Part shown: one piece after another, positions 25,901 through 38,000 of the stretch
Position numbering within the stretch: the stretch's first letter is position 1
Layout: every line of letters starts with the position of its first letter
DNA from: Anagrus nilaparvatae
Lineage: Eukaryota > Arthropoda > Insecta > Hymenoptera > Mymaridae
Assembly (NCBI GenBank): GCA_022575985.1
Contig: JAKSXM010000137.1
Location: 10,372,001-10,436,000, forward strand
Direction: 5' to 3'
DNA: 64,000 nucleotides
Notes under the pieces: model-generated
What the model saw: only the letters and a program-made list of their open reading frames with translations
What the model was told of the DNA's origin: nothing
Database searches by the model: none
Program-made: the position numbers and the translations under genes

Positions 25901-27000
25901 GTAATTTGTCAGAGTAGATAATTATATATATCTTTATAAAATCTAATTTATATGCCTCATTGCATTACAAGAATTCTGTACCAATGATCAATTTTAAAAT
26001 TTTTTTTATAAAACTATATACCTATAAAAATAATTAAATTCATGTTCTTATCAAAAAATGAACAAATTAACCGGTTAAATTAATATATTATTTTGTTTTT
26101 TTTACTATGAAAAAATTAGGTGCGGATATTAATCTACATAACCAGTATCTTTCTATTATATTTTTAAAAAGTACGCTGAAAAGAAGAAGAAATATTATTA
26201 TTCGGACTTGCTTAATCGAGGTTACAAGGTCAATGTGTATCTGATTTAAAGAAATAATCTTTATTTTAACATGAAACATGTTTAATTATAAGTGTCCAAT
26301 TGAAAGAGATGGTGGGGATAAAATGGACTTAGAATAATTGTGGACTTATAATCAGAGTTTAAATAACGAATATATATATAATTATATATATTGGCACGTC
26401 CAAAATAGAACGACAAGCAAAAATATAAATAAATTTTTTTTGTTACGTCTTACCTGCGATTTGTGAAATCACTCCTATTTTACATTTCCTGATGCTTAAT
26501 TTTAAGATACAGCTGCTCCAAAGTTGGATTTTTTCAATTTTTTGATTATAGCTGCCCAGTTCAACTAGAAATTATTCAAAACCATGAAACTTTTAACATA
26601 TACATATGATTAGGAAAAAATTTTCTTTTTACCTGGCCTACCCGAAAAAATTTTTTTTTTTCATTTTGGGACACTTCCAGTTTCATTTTAAAAGGTTTTA
26701 ATTTTTCAAATTGACCGGAAATCAAGTTAATCATTATTATTTTTGCTCAAATTTTCCCAAATTGTTGGCCTATGTATCAATTTGTCCCAAAAAATTTTTG
26801 ACATGTGTTGTTCAAATGAGCGCCCACAATCATTATTTTAGTCTTCCAAAATCAGAGCCGAGGTTGGTAAGCTGCGATCCGAGGCACTGTTTTCTTACTT
26901 CCTTGAACAAAAAGAAATTTTTCTTTCTCAAATGGGAGAAAACGCTTTTTTACAATCTCGTCACCTTCAGTCAAAATTTTTGAAATTTAATAAAAAAAGA
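22991..27000. other. AT-rich non-coding stretch
   Basis: No gene recognised. Around 24295-24390 there is a piece of the modular hairpin family (AATGCCCCAGATCGCAGTTT), and 26450-26990 is somewhat less AT-rich and repeat-like; the 90-codon frame at 26711-26983 there shows no homology. The minus-strand frames at 23210 and 26088 are not convincing. Confidence 0.45.
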
Positions 27001-27110
27001 ATGCCCCAAATCGCAGTTTACCATCCTTGGCTTAGCCTCGGAAGGTAATTTACGCACGACTTGAGCCATTCGTTATTTTTCTGGCCATGGGTCGTAATAT
27101 ACTATTCATT
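27001..27110. repeat. Single hairpin module of the modular hairpin family
   Basis: ATGCCCCAAATCGCAGTTTA, then GCCTCGGAAGGTAATTTACG and CTGGCCATGGGTCGTAATAT correspond closely to 32997-33089. Here only the second hairpin of that copy is well preserved. Confidence 0.7.
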
Positions 27111-28744
27111 TTTTATAAATTTTCTAGTCGGGAGATATGAGTTAAAACATAAATAATTACGAATTATAAATTTAGCGAATCTGTTTACTAAATAACACCA
27201 AGGATTTAGTACACCAGTTTGAAGTTCTTACAATATGAAAATTTTAATTATAAAATAACAGTACGTTTAGATATAAAAAAAAAAATTATAATGCGGGTGG
27301 TAAATTAAAAAAATATGAAAGTCAATTGTTTATATTTTTTGGCCTGAAGATGAATAATAATAAAAATTTTAATGCCTTAAAGCATATATTTTAAATATTT
27401 ACGACTTGATAAACATCAAAGTATATAATATGAATTCATCAAGATTATTACGTGATGAGTTAACTCAAATGTAACGAAAAAGAAAAAAATATAATAAAAA
27501 AAAATTTATTTATTATATTATAAATTTTTATGTATGACGTAAGATATTTGTTGTTTGAATAATATGCTTCTAGGCTTTATATATTTTTTTTAACTGTTAT
27601 ATTTTATGCTAATTTTTTATTAACTTTATGATATTCGTTACTAATTATAAGTTCAGAAAATATGCATGCAATTATTTATTGAGCAAGAATTATGATTGTT
27701 TTGATAAGTTTGTACTGTATGGTAATTTTTTTTTTTTTGCAATGTAGAAAAAATTTGGAATTAGAAATTAGATTATACATAATTTTTGTTGGATTAAGAA
27801 AATAAGTTTTATTTTTAGAATAATGAAATATTTTGACTAAAAATATTAAACTGGAGTTGGTTACAATTTTGTGTGGATTTTTTTACACTCGTGACATTTT
27901 AAATCGATCTAACTTTTTGGTGCCAAATTTCTAATACTTTTTAAGGTATGAAGAGTGTTACAATTTTCTTGAAAATGGAAAGCTAATCTTCGACATTGTA
28001 TAAATTAACTAATTTTAGAAATAATGAGAAAATAAAAACAAAGTCGATTTCACTTTTTATCGAATTTCTGCGTCGCACTCATTCAGTTTTGATTAAGAAA
28101 ATTTTTCAAACAATGACTAAAGTTCCATTTATAGACGTCTATTGTACGGCAACATCACAATAAGTAAATGTACACCTTTATTAAATAAATTCTAAACATT
28201 CTTAAAAGCTAAGTTGTCAAACAATTTATAATAAATGCAAGGCAGTATTCCTAAAATTAGTTGAATTTTGCAAAACTGTAACGCTCTTACCACCTTTTTA
28301 CCTAAAAAACAACTCAATAATTTGGTTTGCTACAATTTAAAGTATTATTTTTCAAAGTAATAACTTAAATTTCTTTTATTAAAAAATACTTTTCATTATA
28401 TCAAAATAATGGACAGAATAGGCTCATAATATATTATTAAAAATTTACCAAAAACTGTTTGAAATTTTAAAAAAATAATTCGTATTTTTTTTTTTTGTAA
28501 AATTGAAGTTTAATTTTAAGTACATCTCAATTAATAATATTATATAACCATTGCATAAAACCTATAATTTTTATTTATTTTTTTTTTCTTTTACTTTTTA
28601 AACCATAATAATTTTGTAATTTTAAGAAATTCAAGTAAAAAAAACCACAATTAATTGGAAATTCATAAATTATATAATATTCTGTATATACTTTATTTTA
28701 AATTATTTTTCAAATATTTTTTTTTTGTAAATTATTTTTTTTAT
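27111..28744. other. AT-rich non-coding stretch
   Basis: No gene, RNA or organised repeat recognised. Confidence 0.5.
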
Positions 28745-29159
28745 ATTCCGTGCAGAAATAAAGTTTTGGAAAGTTCTGGGCTAAACCTAGATCAGATGTC
28801 GGTCGAAAATGTTCCAAAAGTCCTGACAGATTTAGTAAAAACAATAAATTTTGTTTATGGAACACTGAGGGTGTACTGGTGTACACCCTGGATATATTTT
28901 CGACCTTTACCAACAATTTTTATTTTCTTTGATGAAATATTCTAAGTGTATAGAACATTTTTTATATTATCTATTGCAGTTTCTACATGGAGTATTAAAT
29001 GAAGGATGTTTTGATGCAAAAAAAAATTTGCTTGCGGCAATCGGAATTCAGCTTGTCGGAAGCGGATTTTTTCTAGTTCAAACGATTTCAAATGGCTCTG
29101 ACTTAATAAAAAATAATTCCCTCTTACTTATTGCGAAAATACCGAGACATAAGACTTAA
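28745..29159 (+). other. Unassigned coding-like islands
   Basis: Two less AT-rich patches each follow a convincing splice-acceptor context (pyrimidine tract ending GTGCAG at 28755 and TTGCAG at 28980). After the first, a frame reads NKVLESSGLNLDQMSVENV and VLTDLVKTINFVYGTLR; after the second, FLHGVLNEGCFDAKKN and LLAAIGIQLVGSGFFL, to a stop at 29157-29159. No clear donor ends the first patch; a GGGTGTAC/GTACACCC hairpin lies there instead. I recognise no family. They may be exons of an unknown gene, decayed coding sequence or transposon remains. Confidence 0.25.
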
Positions 29160-30844
29160 AAAATTTTGGTCCCAACAAAAATTTTGTTTTACACTGTTCT
29201 TTAAATTAACATTGGTGATTCATTTGCAAGGTTTGATCTATAAGAAAATCCGCTTGCTGCAAGATGAATTTTTTTTCATCACAGTGCATAAACAGAATCT
29301 AAAATTCATTATTTACATTGGGCAAAATTTAAAAAATAATTAAGCTGTAATTTAAGGTTTAGTATTTAAACATATTCACACGAATAAAATACTCCAAATT
29401 TGACAAAATGGTTAATTAAAATTCATCAGAAAGAAAATGAAAATTGTTTTGAAGCAATTTTTCTCCTTTAAACTTTCTCTTAAATAAAAAAAAAATTCTT
29501 TTATAATTTTATAACACAAATAAATATTTACTGTGTTTCAAAAAGCAATTACCAAAAGTAAGAAAAAAAAAATTTTGAAGATAATTTTCTCTCTTAAAAT
29601 TAATTGTAGCTTGAATATTTTGAAGTATGCCCATGTCCATATAAAAATACACTAATTTTAACGATCAAACAAAAAAATTTTATTTTTTTTTTACTGTCAA
29701 ACCGGATTTTTCAATCTTAAAAACGTTTGAAGCATAAAATTATTTAAGCAAAAAAAAAAATGACAGATTATATTCGAATAAAAAAAATTTATTCTTTAAA
29801 AACATAAGATAGAAGGAGATTATAATATTAGAAATATCTAACGTTGTATTAATAATTAACCTGTCAATATAAAGTCAAAAAAATCAAATAAAACAATGTA
29901 AATAATAATAGGTCAGATATTTTAAATCCGGAAGGCTTTCTCTTCTTTCTACAATACGTCAAAAATATTAAATTTTACAATGTCTATATACGATATCTTA
30001 ATAATAATTGATTTCTCCTTTGTAATATATTAAATTCCAATTATTGCATGGTTCGGTTAATTGAATTTTATGTATAAATAAAAATTTTTTAATGAGAAAT
30101 TATGTTTGACTTAAATATTTCAATTTGACTTTATTATTATTATTATTGATAAATTAACAAATTTTGTCATTTTTTATTAAATGTTTAGCATAATTACGAA
30201 CTTTCTATGGAATTTTGTATTGAAGTGATTCGAAAAATTAGATTAATATTAGATTTTTATTTATTAAAATACTTACTGTTATTTGTACTAATTTATTTAT
30301 AATTCTCATTGATCTTTTTGATATACATAATATATTTTATTTATCTACATTTTCTGAAGTATATACATTACAAAAATATGCTGTTTAGTCATTTAAATAT
30401 TTACTCAATTTTTTTAGCTCTGAATTTATAATAAACTTATTAAGCTATGACAAATACGGATAAAAAAATTTTTTTTCTCACAAGTGAAATGATTTTTCTA
30501 GGGTATATAATAAGTCATAAACTTTTGAAAAAAATAATTAATCTTAAAATTCATTAGTAATTAAAAAACATTTAAATTAAATTATATCTAGCAACTGCAT
30601 TATAGGAATTTTCTTCATTTTCCTAGTTTTGGTCTCATTTGGTTGGCCAGTGGTTGAGTCAGACAAACCGAACCATAGGCTAAACACGAAAAGTGGTAAA
30701 GTTTTGAAAAATTCTTAATAAAGTTGTAGGTATTATATTGGCCACCAACCAAAATATTGACCAGTAGTATACAGGGCTAATTATAAATTATAACCATCAA
30801 AAATAACAATTCAGAAAATATATTAGGTTTACTTAAAATTTAGG
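29160..30844. other. AT-rich non-coding stretch
   Basis: Mostly empty. A GC-richer patch at 30600-30780 contains GGTTGGCCAGTGG facing GGCCACCAACC at about 30740, a short imperfect inverted repeat of unknown origin. Confidence 0.45.
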
Positions 30845-30932
30845 ACCTTATATCTTCATGAACTTTATTGAAATAAGTACACATATATTCTATTTATGTG
30901 CCTTATTTCAACAAAGTTCATGAAGATATATC
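30845..30932. repeat. Hairpin of about 88 bp
   Basis: ATATCTTCATGAACTTTATT and AAATAAG on the left are matched by CTTATTTCAACAAAGTTCAT and GAAGATATAT on the right. The arms are about 30 bp with a loop of about 25 bp. It may be a small MITE remnant or an RNA-hairpin source. Confidence 0.7.
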
Positions 30933-32880
30933 ATTTGGTAAACTCTTACAATCTGGTGAATCTGTCTCTCGCAAGTGGTGTTAACCGAAAAAAAAAAATT
31001 AAAATTAACATTTGTATTTATTTTATGTAAAGTTGTTACCACTGATTTAAGGGACTCGTATCTGAATAGTCAGTATATCCTATAATATTCTTTTTGAGGA
31101 AAAATTAACTTATCTAAAATTGCTAATATAATATGGAACAACATAACAAGTTTAGTAAAGAAACTTTTAGTGCACCAAAATATCCGTATTTTTTAAAAAT
31201 AATCAAATTTACGTTCATTTTAATGGGTACGCACTTTTGCACAAAATAAGTAATTTAAAACTTGTATTCTATCTATATAAATAAAAATCTCTAATAAAAT
31301 TAGAATAATTTTCCAAAATGACACACTTTGTACCTAATATGAAAAAATAAATTTGACCTAATGCTAAAAAATAATTCACATAGAATATTATTTCGTTTTA
31401 CTTAACAAATAAGATTTATATATTAATAAAAAACATTAATACAAACAAAATTTACCGTTACATATATACCAACATTTATTAAAAATTTATAACCTAAGGC
31501 TTAAAAATAAAAACAAGAAAGAAAAAAAAATTTAAATATAAATTTATAATATAAAAAAAAATTAATAATTTAAATTCTATGTAAGATGAAAAAATTTATT
31601 GTTCCTTATTTTATAAACAAATTGGGTTGTAAAAAAAATTTCTTTTGTATCTTGTCTCATTTATGTATCAAATAAATAAAATTTTCACGTTCGTTTCTTT
31701 CTTTTTAATAATTTTTAGTTATAAACAATTTAAATATTATATGAATGCAGATAGTATTTCTGTTACACTTTCACGATGTATGTGTATGTATAAAAAAACT
31801 TTCATTAGAAATGCAACTGTTTCAATAATATCTTTTTTTTTTCTTTAAGATTGAATGGTCTTTAAAAAGTTGTGTATATTTGTTAAAAAAAAAGTATAGT
31901 AATCACATATATAGAAATAAAGTGAAAAGATTACGATTAATGAGGAAATTAAATAAATTTTTAGTCATGATTTTTTTTTATTAGAAAATTATAATTTGAA
32001 AAAAAAATGTATTTTTAATTAAATTAGGTTAAAAGAATTAGATTTATTTTTTTATATTGTCAAAATAAAGAATATTTTTTTAAAAAAACTTTCCCTGGTA
32101 TTAAATAGATTTAAATTTAGGTCAATTTCAATGCATTTATTTTATTAATTAAAATATTTTCATTCGAACTGTCTATATAATACGTGGAATTTTTTAATTA
32201 ATGCTACTGTTTTGTAAATTTCATTCAAATAAAAAATTTAAATATATTTTTTTTTTCTCTTTGTATTACAAAAAATTTGATAAAAATTTATTTAAATTTA
32301 TTCTAATTTTGAATTTTTTCTATTTTATATTATTAGTCAACTGAATAGATAATAATTTTTGATAAAAGTTGTCTTATATCAATGGTTTATTGTATATTTG
32401 AGTCAGAAACGTTAGATATTCAGTGATAATTGTTTTTTATAAAGTTTCTGCGCTGTTATTAAAGTAACTTCAGTAAATTAAGGTACAAAATATTTGTTAA
32501 TTTGCAAAAAATCAGTAAAATTAAAAAAAAAATTATAAATTTTCAATAAAAATTGTTAACGAGTATTTATATTCTTTTGGGTCGTTGAATACGAATATGA
32601 CAAACCTTTTTACGCAAAAACTAATGGCACGAACTTTCTTAGTGGCATGAAATACAATTGTTTTTTTCGTGACATTAGATCCAGCCCAGTTTTTACCCAC
32701 TACAAGTAACTTTAGGTCACTATTTTTAATTGATTTGAAATTTTATATTGTGGGCAACTGAAAAAATTTCATATTCATGTTCAGTGACCAAAAATAGATT
32801 TAACCCAACAAAAATCATAAAATAACCATAATACATAACCCCAAAATTCCTATTGTGGATAACTGGACTATTTTCGGTAA
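30933..32880. other. AT-rich non-coding stretch
   Basis: No gene recognised. From about 32580 the sequence is less AT-rich and probably belongs to the same repetitive unit as the hairpins that follow. Confidence 0.45.
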
Positions 32881-33083
32881 TTTTTCTTCGTCAGTGACAA
32901 GAAAACACGTCTTTTCCGCTTAGCGGCCGGGAAATACGTGCTTTCTCGCCACTGATGCAGAAAAATCGTATACGACCCTGGGCCATAAAAAAAGAATACC
33001 CCAAATCGCAGTTTAGGCTTCGCCTCGGAAGGTAATTTACGTGCGATTTGAGCCATTCTTTATTTTTCTGGCCATGGGTCGTA
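32881..33083. repeat. Modular hairpin family, best copy (two adjacent hairpins)
   Basis: The first hairpin (32881-32966) pairs TTTTTCTTCGTCAGTG with CACTGATGCAGAAAAA, and inside them GAAAACACGTCTTTTCCGC with GGGAAATACGTGCTTTCTC. The second (32971-33083) pairs TACGACCCTGGGCCA with TGGCCATGGGTCGTA and inside has AATACCCCAAATCGCA facing TGCGATTTGAGCCATT. Pieces occur at 5640, 10265, 24360, 27001 and 56868. The flanking boundaries are not evident. The minus-strand frame at 32868-33056 lies within the repeat. Confidence 0.75.
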
Positions 33084-34989
33084 ATATACTATTTCCTATC
33101 CGCAAAAAAAGTGACTACAAAATAGTGCTCCACGAATTACACTATAACTTTATCCAATTCATCCCTATCCAATAAAAGTCCGAACTTTCGGGCACCAAAA
33201 ATTTCAATGAAATGTCAAATGAAAATTTACTCAAAACGCAGAATTTTGGTTTGCAAATTAAATTTCTGTTTTGAAAAATTATATGAATGTTCATCGTAAA
33301 TGAAAAGAAATTCATTGAAATAATCATTCCAGTACAAAATCGTAATAGAGCAATGAAGTATAATTTAACGAAATGTAAAGAAAAGACATATTTTGTAGTA
33401 AAAAATGATAATACTATGTACCTACCTACTGCTTATTACTCTGAAGTTAGGTACTTATTTTTGATGATATAAAATGATTATATTAATAACAAAACATATC
33501 GATACAAATTTAATCCAAAAGATAACGATGTATAAAATTATTTAACCTTGTTTTTTTTTTTTCATTTTATTTTATAATCAGTCGTATACTCAAACAAAAA
33601 CAAGTCACGAGAAAATTTTAATTTTATTATCATATCGTTATTTTTTTTACTTCTCTTTTTTGCTTACTTAAAAAAAAAATAAACAAAAACAAAAACATGA
33701 TTTTTTTATTTAAATTTATCTAAAAATTATTATTATTGCTTTTCAATGTAGATTTTTCGAAATGTTGTAATTTGAAGAACAATTTTTTTTTTTACGTTTT
33801 AAGTGTATGTAGTTAAAAATAAAAAAGTTAATGATAATGTGTTGATTATAATGTGAAAGTTTGTGTTTGTGTTGGTTTTGAGTAAATTAACACGATGAAT
33901 GAAAAAAAAAGTAATAATCTTAAAATTGTAGTATTTTTTTTAGAAATTTAACTTGTGTTCAAGATAACTAGTGAACTAAAAATGATAAGAAATAATTAAA
34001 AGGTGTGCTTTTTTTTTATCAATTTATAGGTTAGAATTCCAAAAAAAAAAATTAACTAATTTTTCTGAAACTAATTGCCCATAAAGAATAATAATTTTCA
34101 ATAGATAAAATCCTGTAATAACAATAATAATAATCCCAATGATTTAATCTATAAGTACGTGTATAATTTTTGATAATACCAGTAATTATTAATAGTATTT
34201 ATGAATAAAAATAATTATTTTGATTTGTAAATTACACGTTTTTATTATAAAATCATTTTCTTAAAATGTAATTAAAATTTACTTACAAACTTTAATATAA
34301 ATTTTAATTTAAACAAAATAAAAAAAATTCATCTTTTTAAAATTACACACACACACATAAAATTTTAATTAAAATTTTTTTTTTATACACATACAAATTA
34401 TCAAATGTATCCTCTATTATTATTAAAAGTTTTTAAACATTTTTTTTTTATAATTTATAATAATAATCTTTTGATTAATAATAATTTCCTATAGAACTTT
34501 CTCATTCAATTTTTTTTTTATGGTAAATTATACATTTTTTTTTTACTGTTATTATCATATAAAATTTTTTTTATTAAAGTCAACGAAGCTTTACTAAATA
34601 TTTAAAAAATAAAGACTGGACAGTAACCTTGAATTTAAAAAACGGTTTATTTTTACGTATTTACTTTATTTATAACTGAAAAATGAAGTTTTTTAGAAAA
34701 AAATGTGGTTTTTCTAATTGTTAGAAATCTTTTGTTTATTAAAAGTCATCACATATTATTAAGAAAGTTTGATATTAGTGAGAGCTGATATTTTCATATT
34801 TCAGGTGTTTATGGTATTAAAAATAATTGATGATTATATATTTTTATTAAAATTATAAGCGTGAGGTTAAATTATTATGTAAAAAAAATTCTTTTTTTAA
34901 TGCTTCATTTATAATAACTGTTTTTTTTTATGTTTACTTTTACTATGTATTATAAAAATTGTAATTTATTTATTTATTTTTTGTTACAG
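33084..34989. other. AT-rich stretch upstream of DAAM coding exon 1
   Basis: Low-complexity A/T with TG- and CA-rich words (for example near 34340). Untranslated 5' exons or the promoter of DAAM may lie here or further left, but neither a TATA box nor an initiator could be assigned. The sequence just before the DAAM exon ends in a good acceptor (TTTTTTGTTACAG at 34989). Confidence 0.4.
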
Positions 34990-35097
34990 AGGATACCAAG
35001 TTGTCCTGTCAAAAGTCCTCAACCTTTGAAAGAATTTGTGGGTCGCTGTCAAACAATGCCGTCACGAGTCAAAAAATCGTTCTGTGGTTGCCTGCAG
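34990..35097 (+). CDS. DAAM: DAAM exon with the start codon (coding 35056-35097)
   Basis: An acceptor ends at 34989 and a donor CAG|GTAAGA begins at 35098. ATG at 35056 gives 14 codons ([14 protein letters not shown]) ending in phase 0, matching the conserved short first coding exon of insect DAAM. The 66 bases before the ATG are also open in the same frame back to the acceptor (22 codons, including PVKSPQPLKEFVGRC), so a longer N-terminal isoform spliced from an upstream coding exon is possible. The simpler reading is 5' untranslated sequence. Confidence 0.85.
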
Positions 35098-38000
35098 GTA
35101 AGAAAAAAATTCTTTTTTTTATACTTCAAAAAATTTTGAATAAAAAATTGAAGATAATTATGTACTTGGTTCTTTTAAGAAAAGAACTTCACATAATTTT
35201 AAAAACTTCGTAAAGTTAAATGTATAAAGGTCGGATGAAAATTTTTGGTAAAAAGTAAATTTTTTTCCAAAGCACGTTTATTAATAAGAAATCATTGATA
35301 ATGTAGTTGTTTAGAGCTTTTCCGCAAAAAACTGAAAAATATATGTTAGGTATCAGGGGTACAAAAGTTTTTATATTAGCGTAATCACCAGCACGAGAGC
35401 CCGGCGAACATAATATTCAAAGTTTTTTGCCCATGGTGCAAAAATTTTTGTTGGTATATTTTCCTGACAAATTTGCAAAATTTTTAAAAATGTAAAAAAA
35501 AATTTTTTTTAGTTTTTTTAAAATAATTAGGTCAGCTTTTTACACTATTGCCCTCTTAAAAAAAATTTAAATTTCAGATCAAATATGGGTCAATAAATTA
35601 AATTGAATGATCAATATTTTCAAAATATAATAATCAATTTTGTCACTCTGTACATCAATTATTTATTACGGTGTGCCGATGCTATATATACAAATATCAC
35701 GTCGTTATCAGATCTCTGAATTCGATTTTGGCCATTTTTTCATGACGAAGGGGGAGGGGGCATTTGAGGTCGGTAAAAATAAATTTTAGCATGAAACTTT
35801 ATTTTTTTAAACTCAAACAAGTTTTCCAAGAATCTAATATGTCAGGCCAAAAAACTAAAGAAATTAGGAATTAACTATTTTCTTAAGCAGGGAGTATACT
35901 CCAGTCAATTTACGTTTTTGGGTGGATAATTCCTAGCCACCACCAGATTTGGTCTACTATAGGTTTTTTGGATCGCTGAGTCAGGTTATTTTTTATCGAA
36001 AATTTGCGATTCACCCTTAAATTAGCAAAAACCACCCTGAAAGGGGCGTTTTGGATGAATTGTCACTGTGAGCCTCAATTTTGACATATAATTGGTTTTT
36101 TGGGTCGCTAAATCCACATTTCAGGTAATTTTTGCTAATTTAAGGGTAAATCGCGAAATTTTGATTCAAAGTGACCTTAAATTCGGATTTAGCGACCCAA
36201 AAAACCCATGTTATATGTCAAAAAAACTTATAACTGGTTTGTGTTTTCACACAACCAACGATCATGGAACATGTTCACTTATAACAGTTTTAAGTTATAC
36301 ACCCTAATTATTATAAGTCCTAGAACCAAAATTATAATAAATCTTGAAATATAAATTATCATAAGTCCATAGACCTAAAGTACTCTAAATTCTTGTTCTT
36401 ATCAGGGCCTGATTAAGCCCTGATCTCCCCTCCCCAAATTAATTATTATCAAATCAAATTATTCTAAGTGCCTAAATCGAAAATATTCTAATTCCATTTA
36501 AACCCCCCTAAAAAGTCTAATTTTTTACAACCCCCATAAAACGTTACTTTTTAACCCCCCCACCCTTCCCTATCCAGCTAGACCTTTTCAAAAACCCTTG
36601 AAATGAACCTGTACCATGTTAATTAAAGTTTATATAAAAAGAATTTATTAAAAACACCCCTATCAGGGTGGTTTTTGATAATTTAAGGGTGAATTGCTCA
36701 TTTTCGATAAAAAATTACCTGAAGTTTGTTATCAGCGACCCAAGAAACCTATACTAGACCAAATCTGGTTGTAGCCATGAGTTATACAACCCCCCTCCCC
36801 CGTAAATTGACTGGAGTAGCATTTCTTCAATAAAAATGAATTTCAGCATATTTTATTTTTTTTGAACCCGAAAAGTTTTTCGGAAATTTTTAGATAGTGT
36901 CCTAAAAAAATGAAAAATTTAAATTTAAAATTTAACAATTTTATTTATATATACGATTTTTTCGGAAGTCAATGAAAATAAATTTCAGTTTAATATTTTA
37001 ATTTTTCGATGTTGCATCAGCTTTACATTGGTATCAGGGTCCAAAAATAAAAATTTAACTCGAAAATCTTTATTACTGGCTTTTGATGCATCTTGTTTAT
37101 ATAAAAATGCTAATTAATAATTTTCCCAATTTTTCAGTCCACCAATTTGGATCCCCAAAAAGCATTTCGGGGTCAATAAAATAAGAATTTAATTTAAATT
37201 TTGATTCTATTCAATTCTAGATAAAAGAAGTTTATTTTAAAAATTTTCAGTTCATCATTTTAATTTCCCCAAAAAAATGCAGGACTCAAAAAATTTTAAT
37301 CTGGAATTCATTTGTACAGTTTACGAATACTCTGTAGTCATAAAAAGATGGCCAAATTTAAAATCAGCATTTGATGATAACATAACATTATCAGATTCTT
37401 ATAGCATCTGCAATTACACAATCAACAATGGAAAAAAAATATTATCAATGATTACTTTTCTAGTAAACATGCTTTATCTTTCTTCCAAGTGGAATAGAAT
37501 GCTCATATATTTAATTTAATAACCTCTCCATTAATTCACAAATAAGATTTATTTGAGAATAATAACAACCTTAATTAATATTATTTTATAACTTGTACGT
37601 ACATGAAAATTTAGTTAGTCAATAAATTAAAAAATTAACAGTACAATATTATTCATAAACATATTAATTCTAGTATAAAAAAAAAAAATTACGAATGAAA
37701 AATTCATAATACCGTAAAAAATAAAAAAATAAAATGTGCAACGACAACATAAGATTTCTTATCTCTTCCATAATATTAATTTCTTGTGCCTTTTTTTTCT
37801 AATTAATACAAGTTTAACTCTTTGATAAAAAAAATTTTATATAATAACTAACTAATTTAAATCTCTTTAATTATAAATTTATATCCTTTAAAAAATTTTT
37901 TTAATTATTGGATTGATTTATATTAACATTTATTTGAAATTTAATTAAGTAATGAAATATATATATTTAATATCGTAGGTATAAAGTAAAGCGTAATGTA

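Noticed and set aside
37277..37519. 80-codon open frame in DAAM intron 1 as an extra exon
   Set aside because: No match to DAAM, no convincing acceptor and donor pair, AT-rich composition like the flanks.
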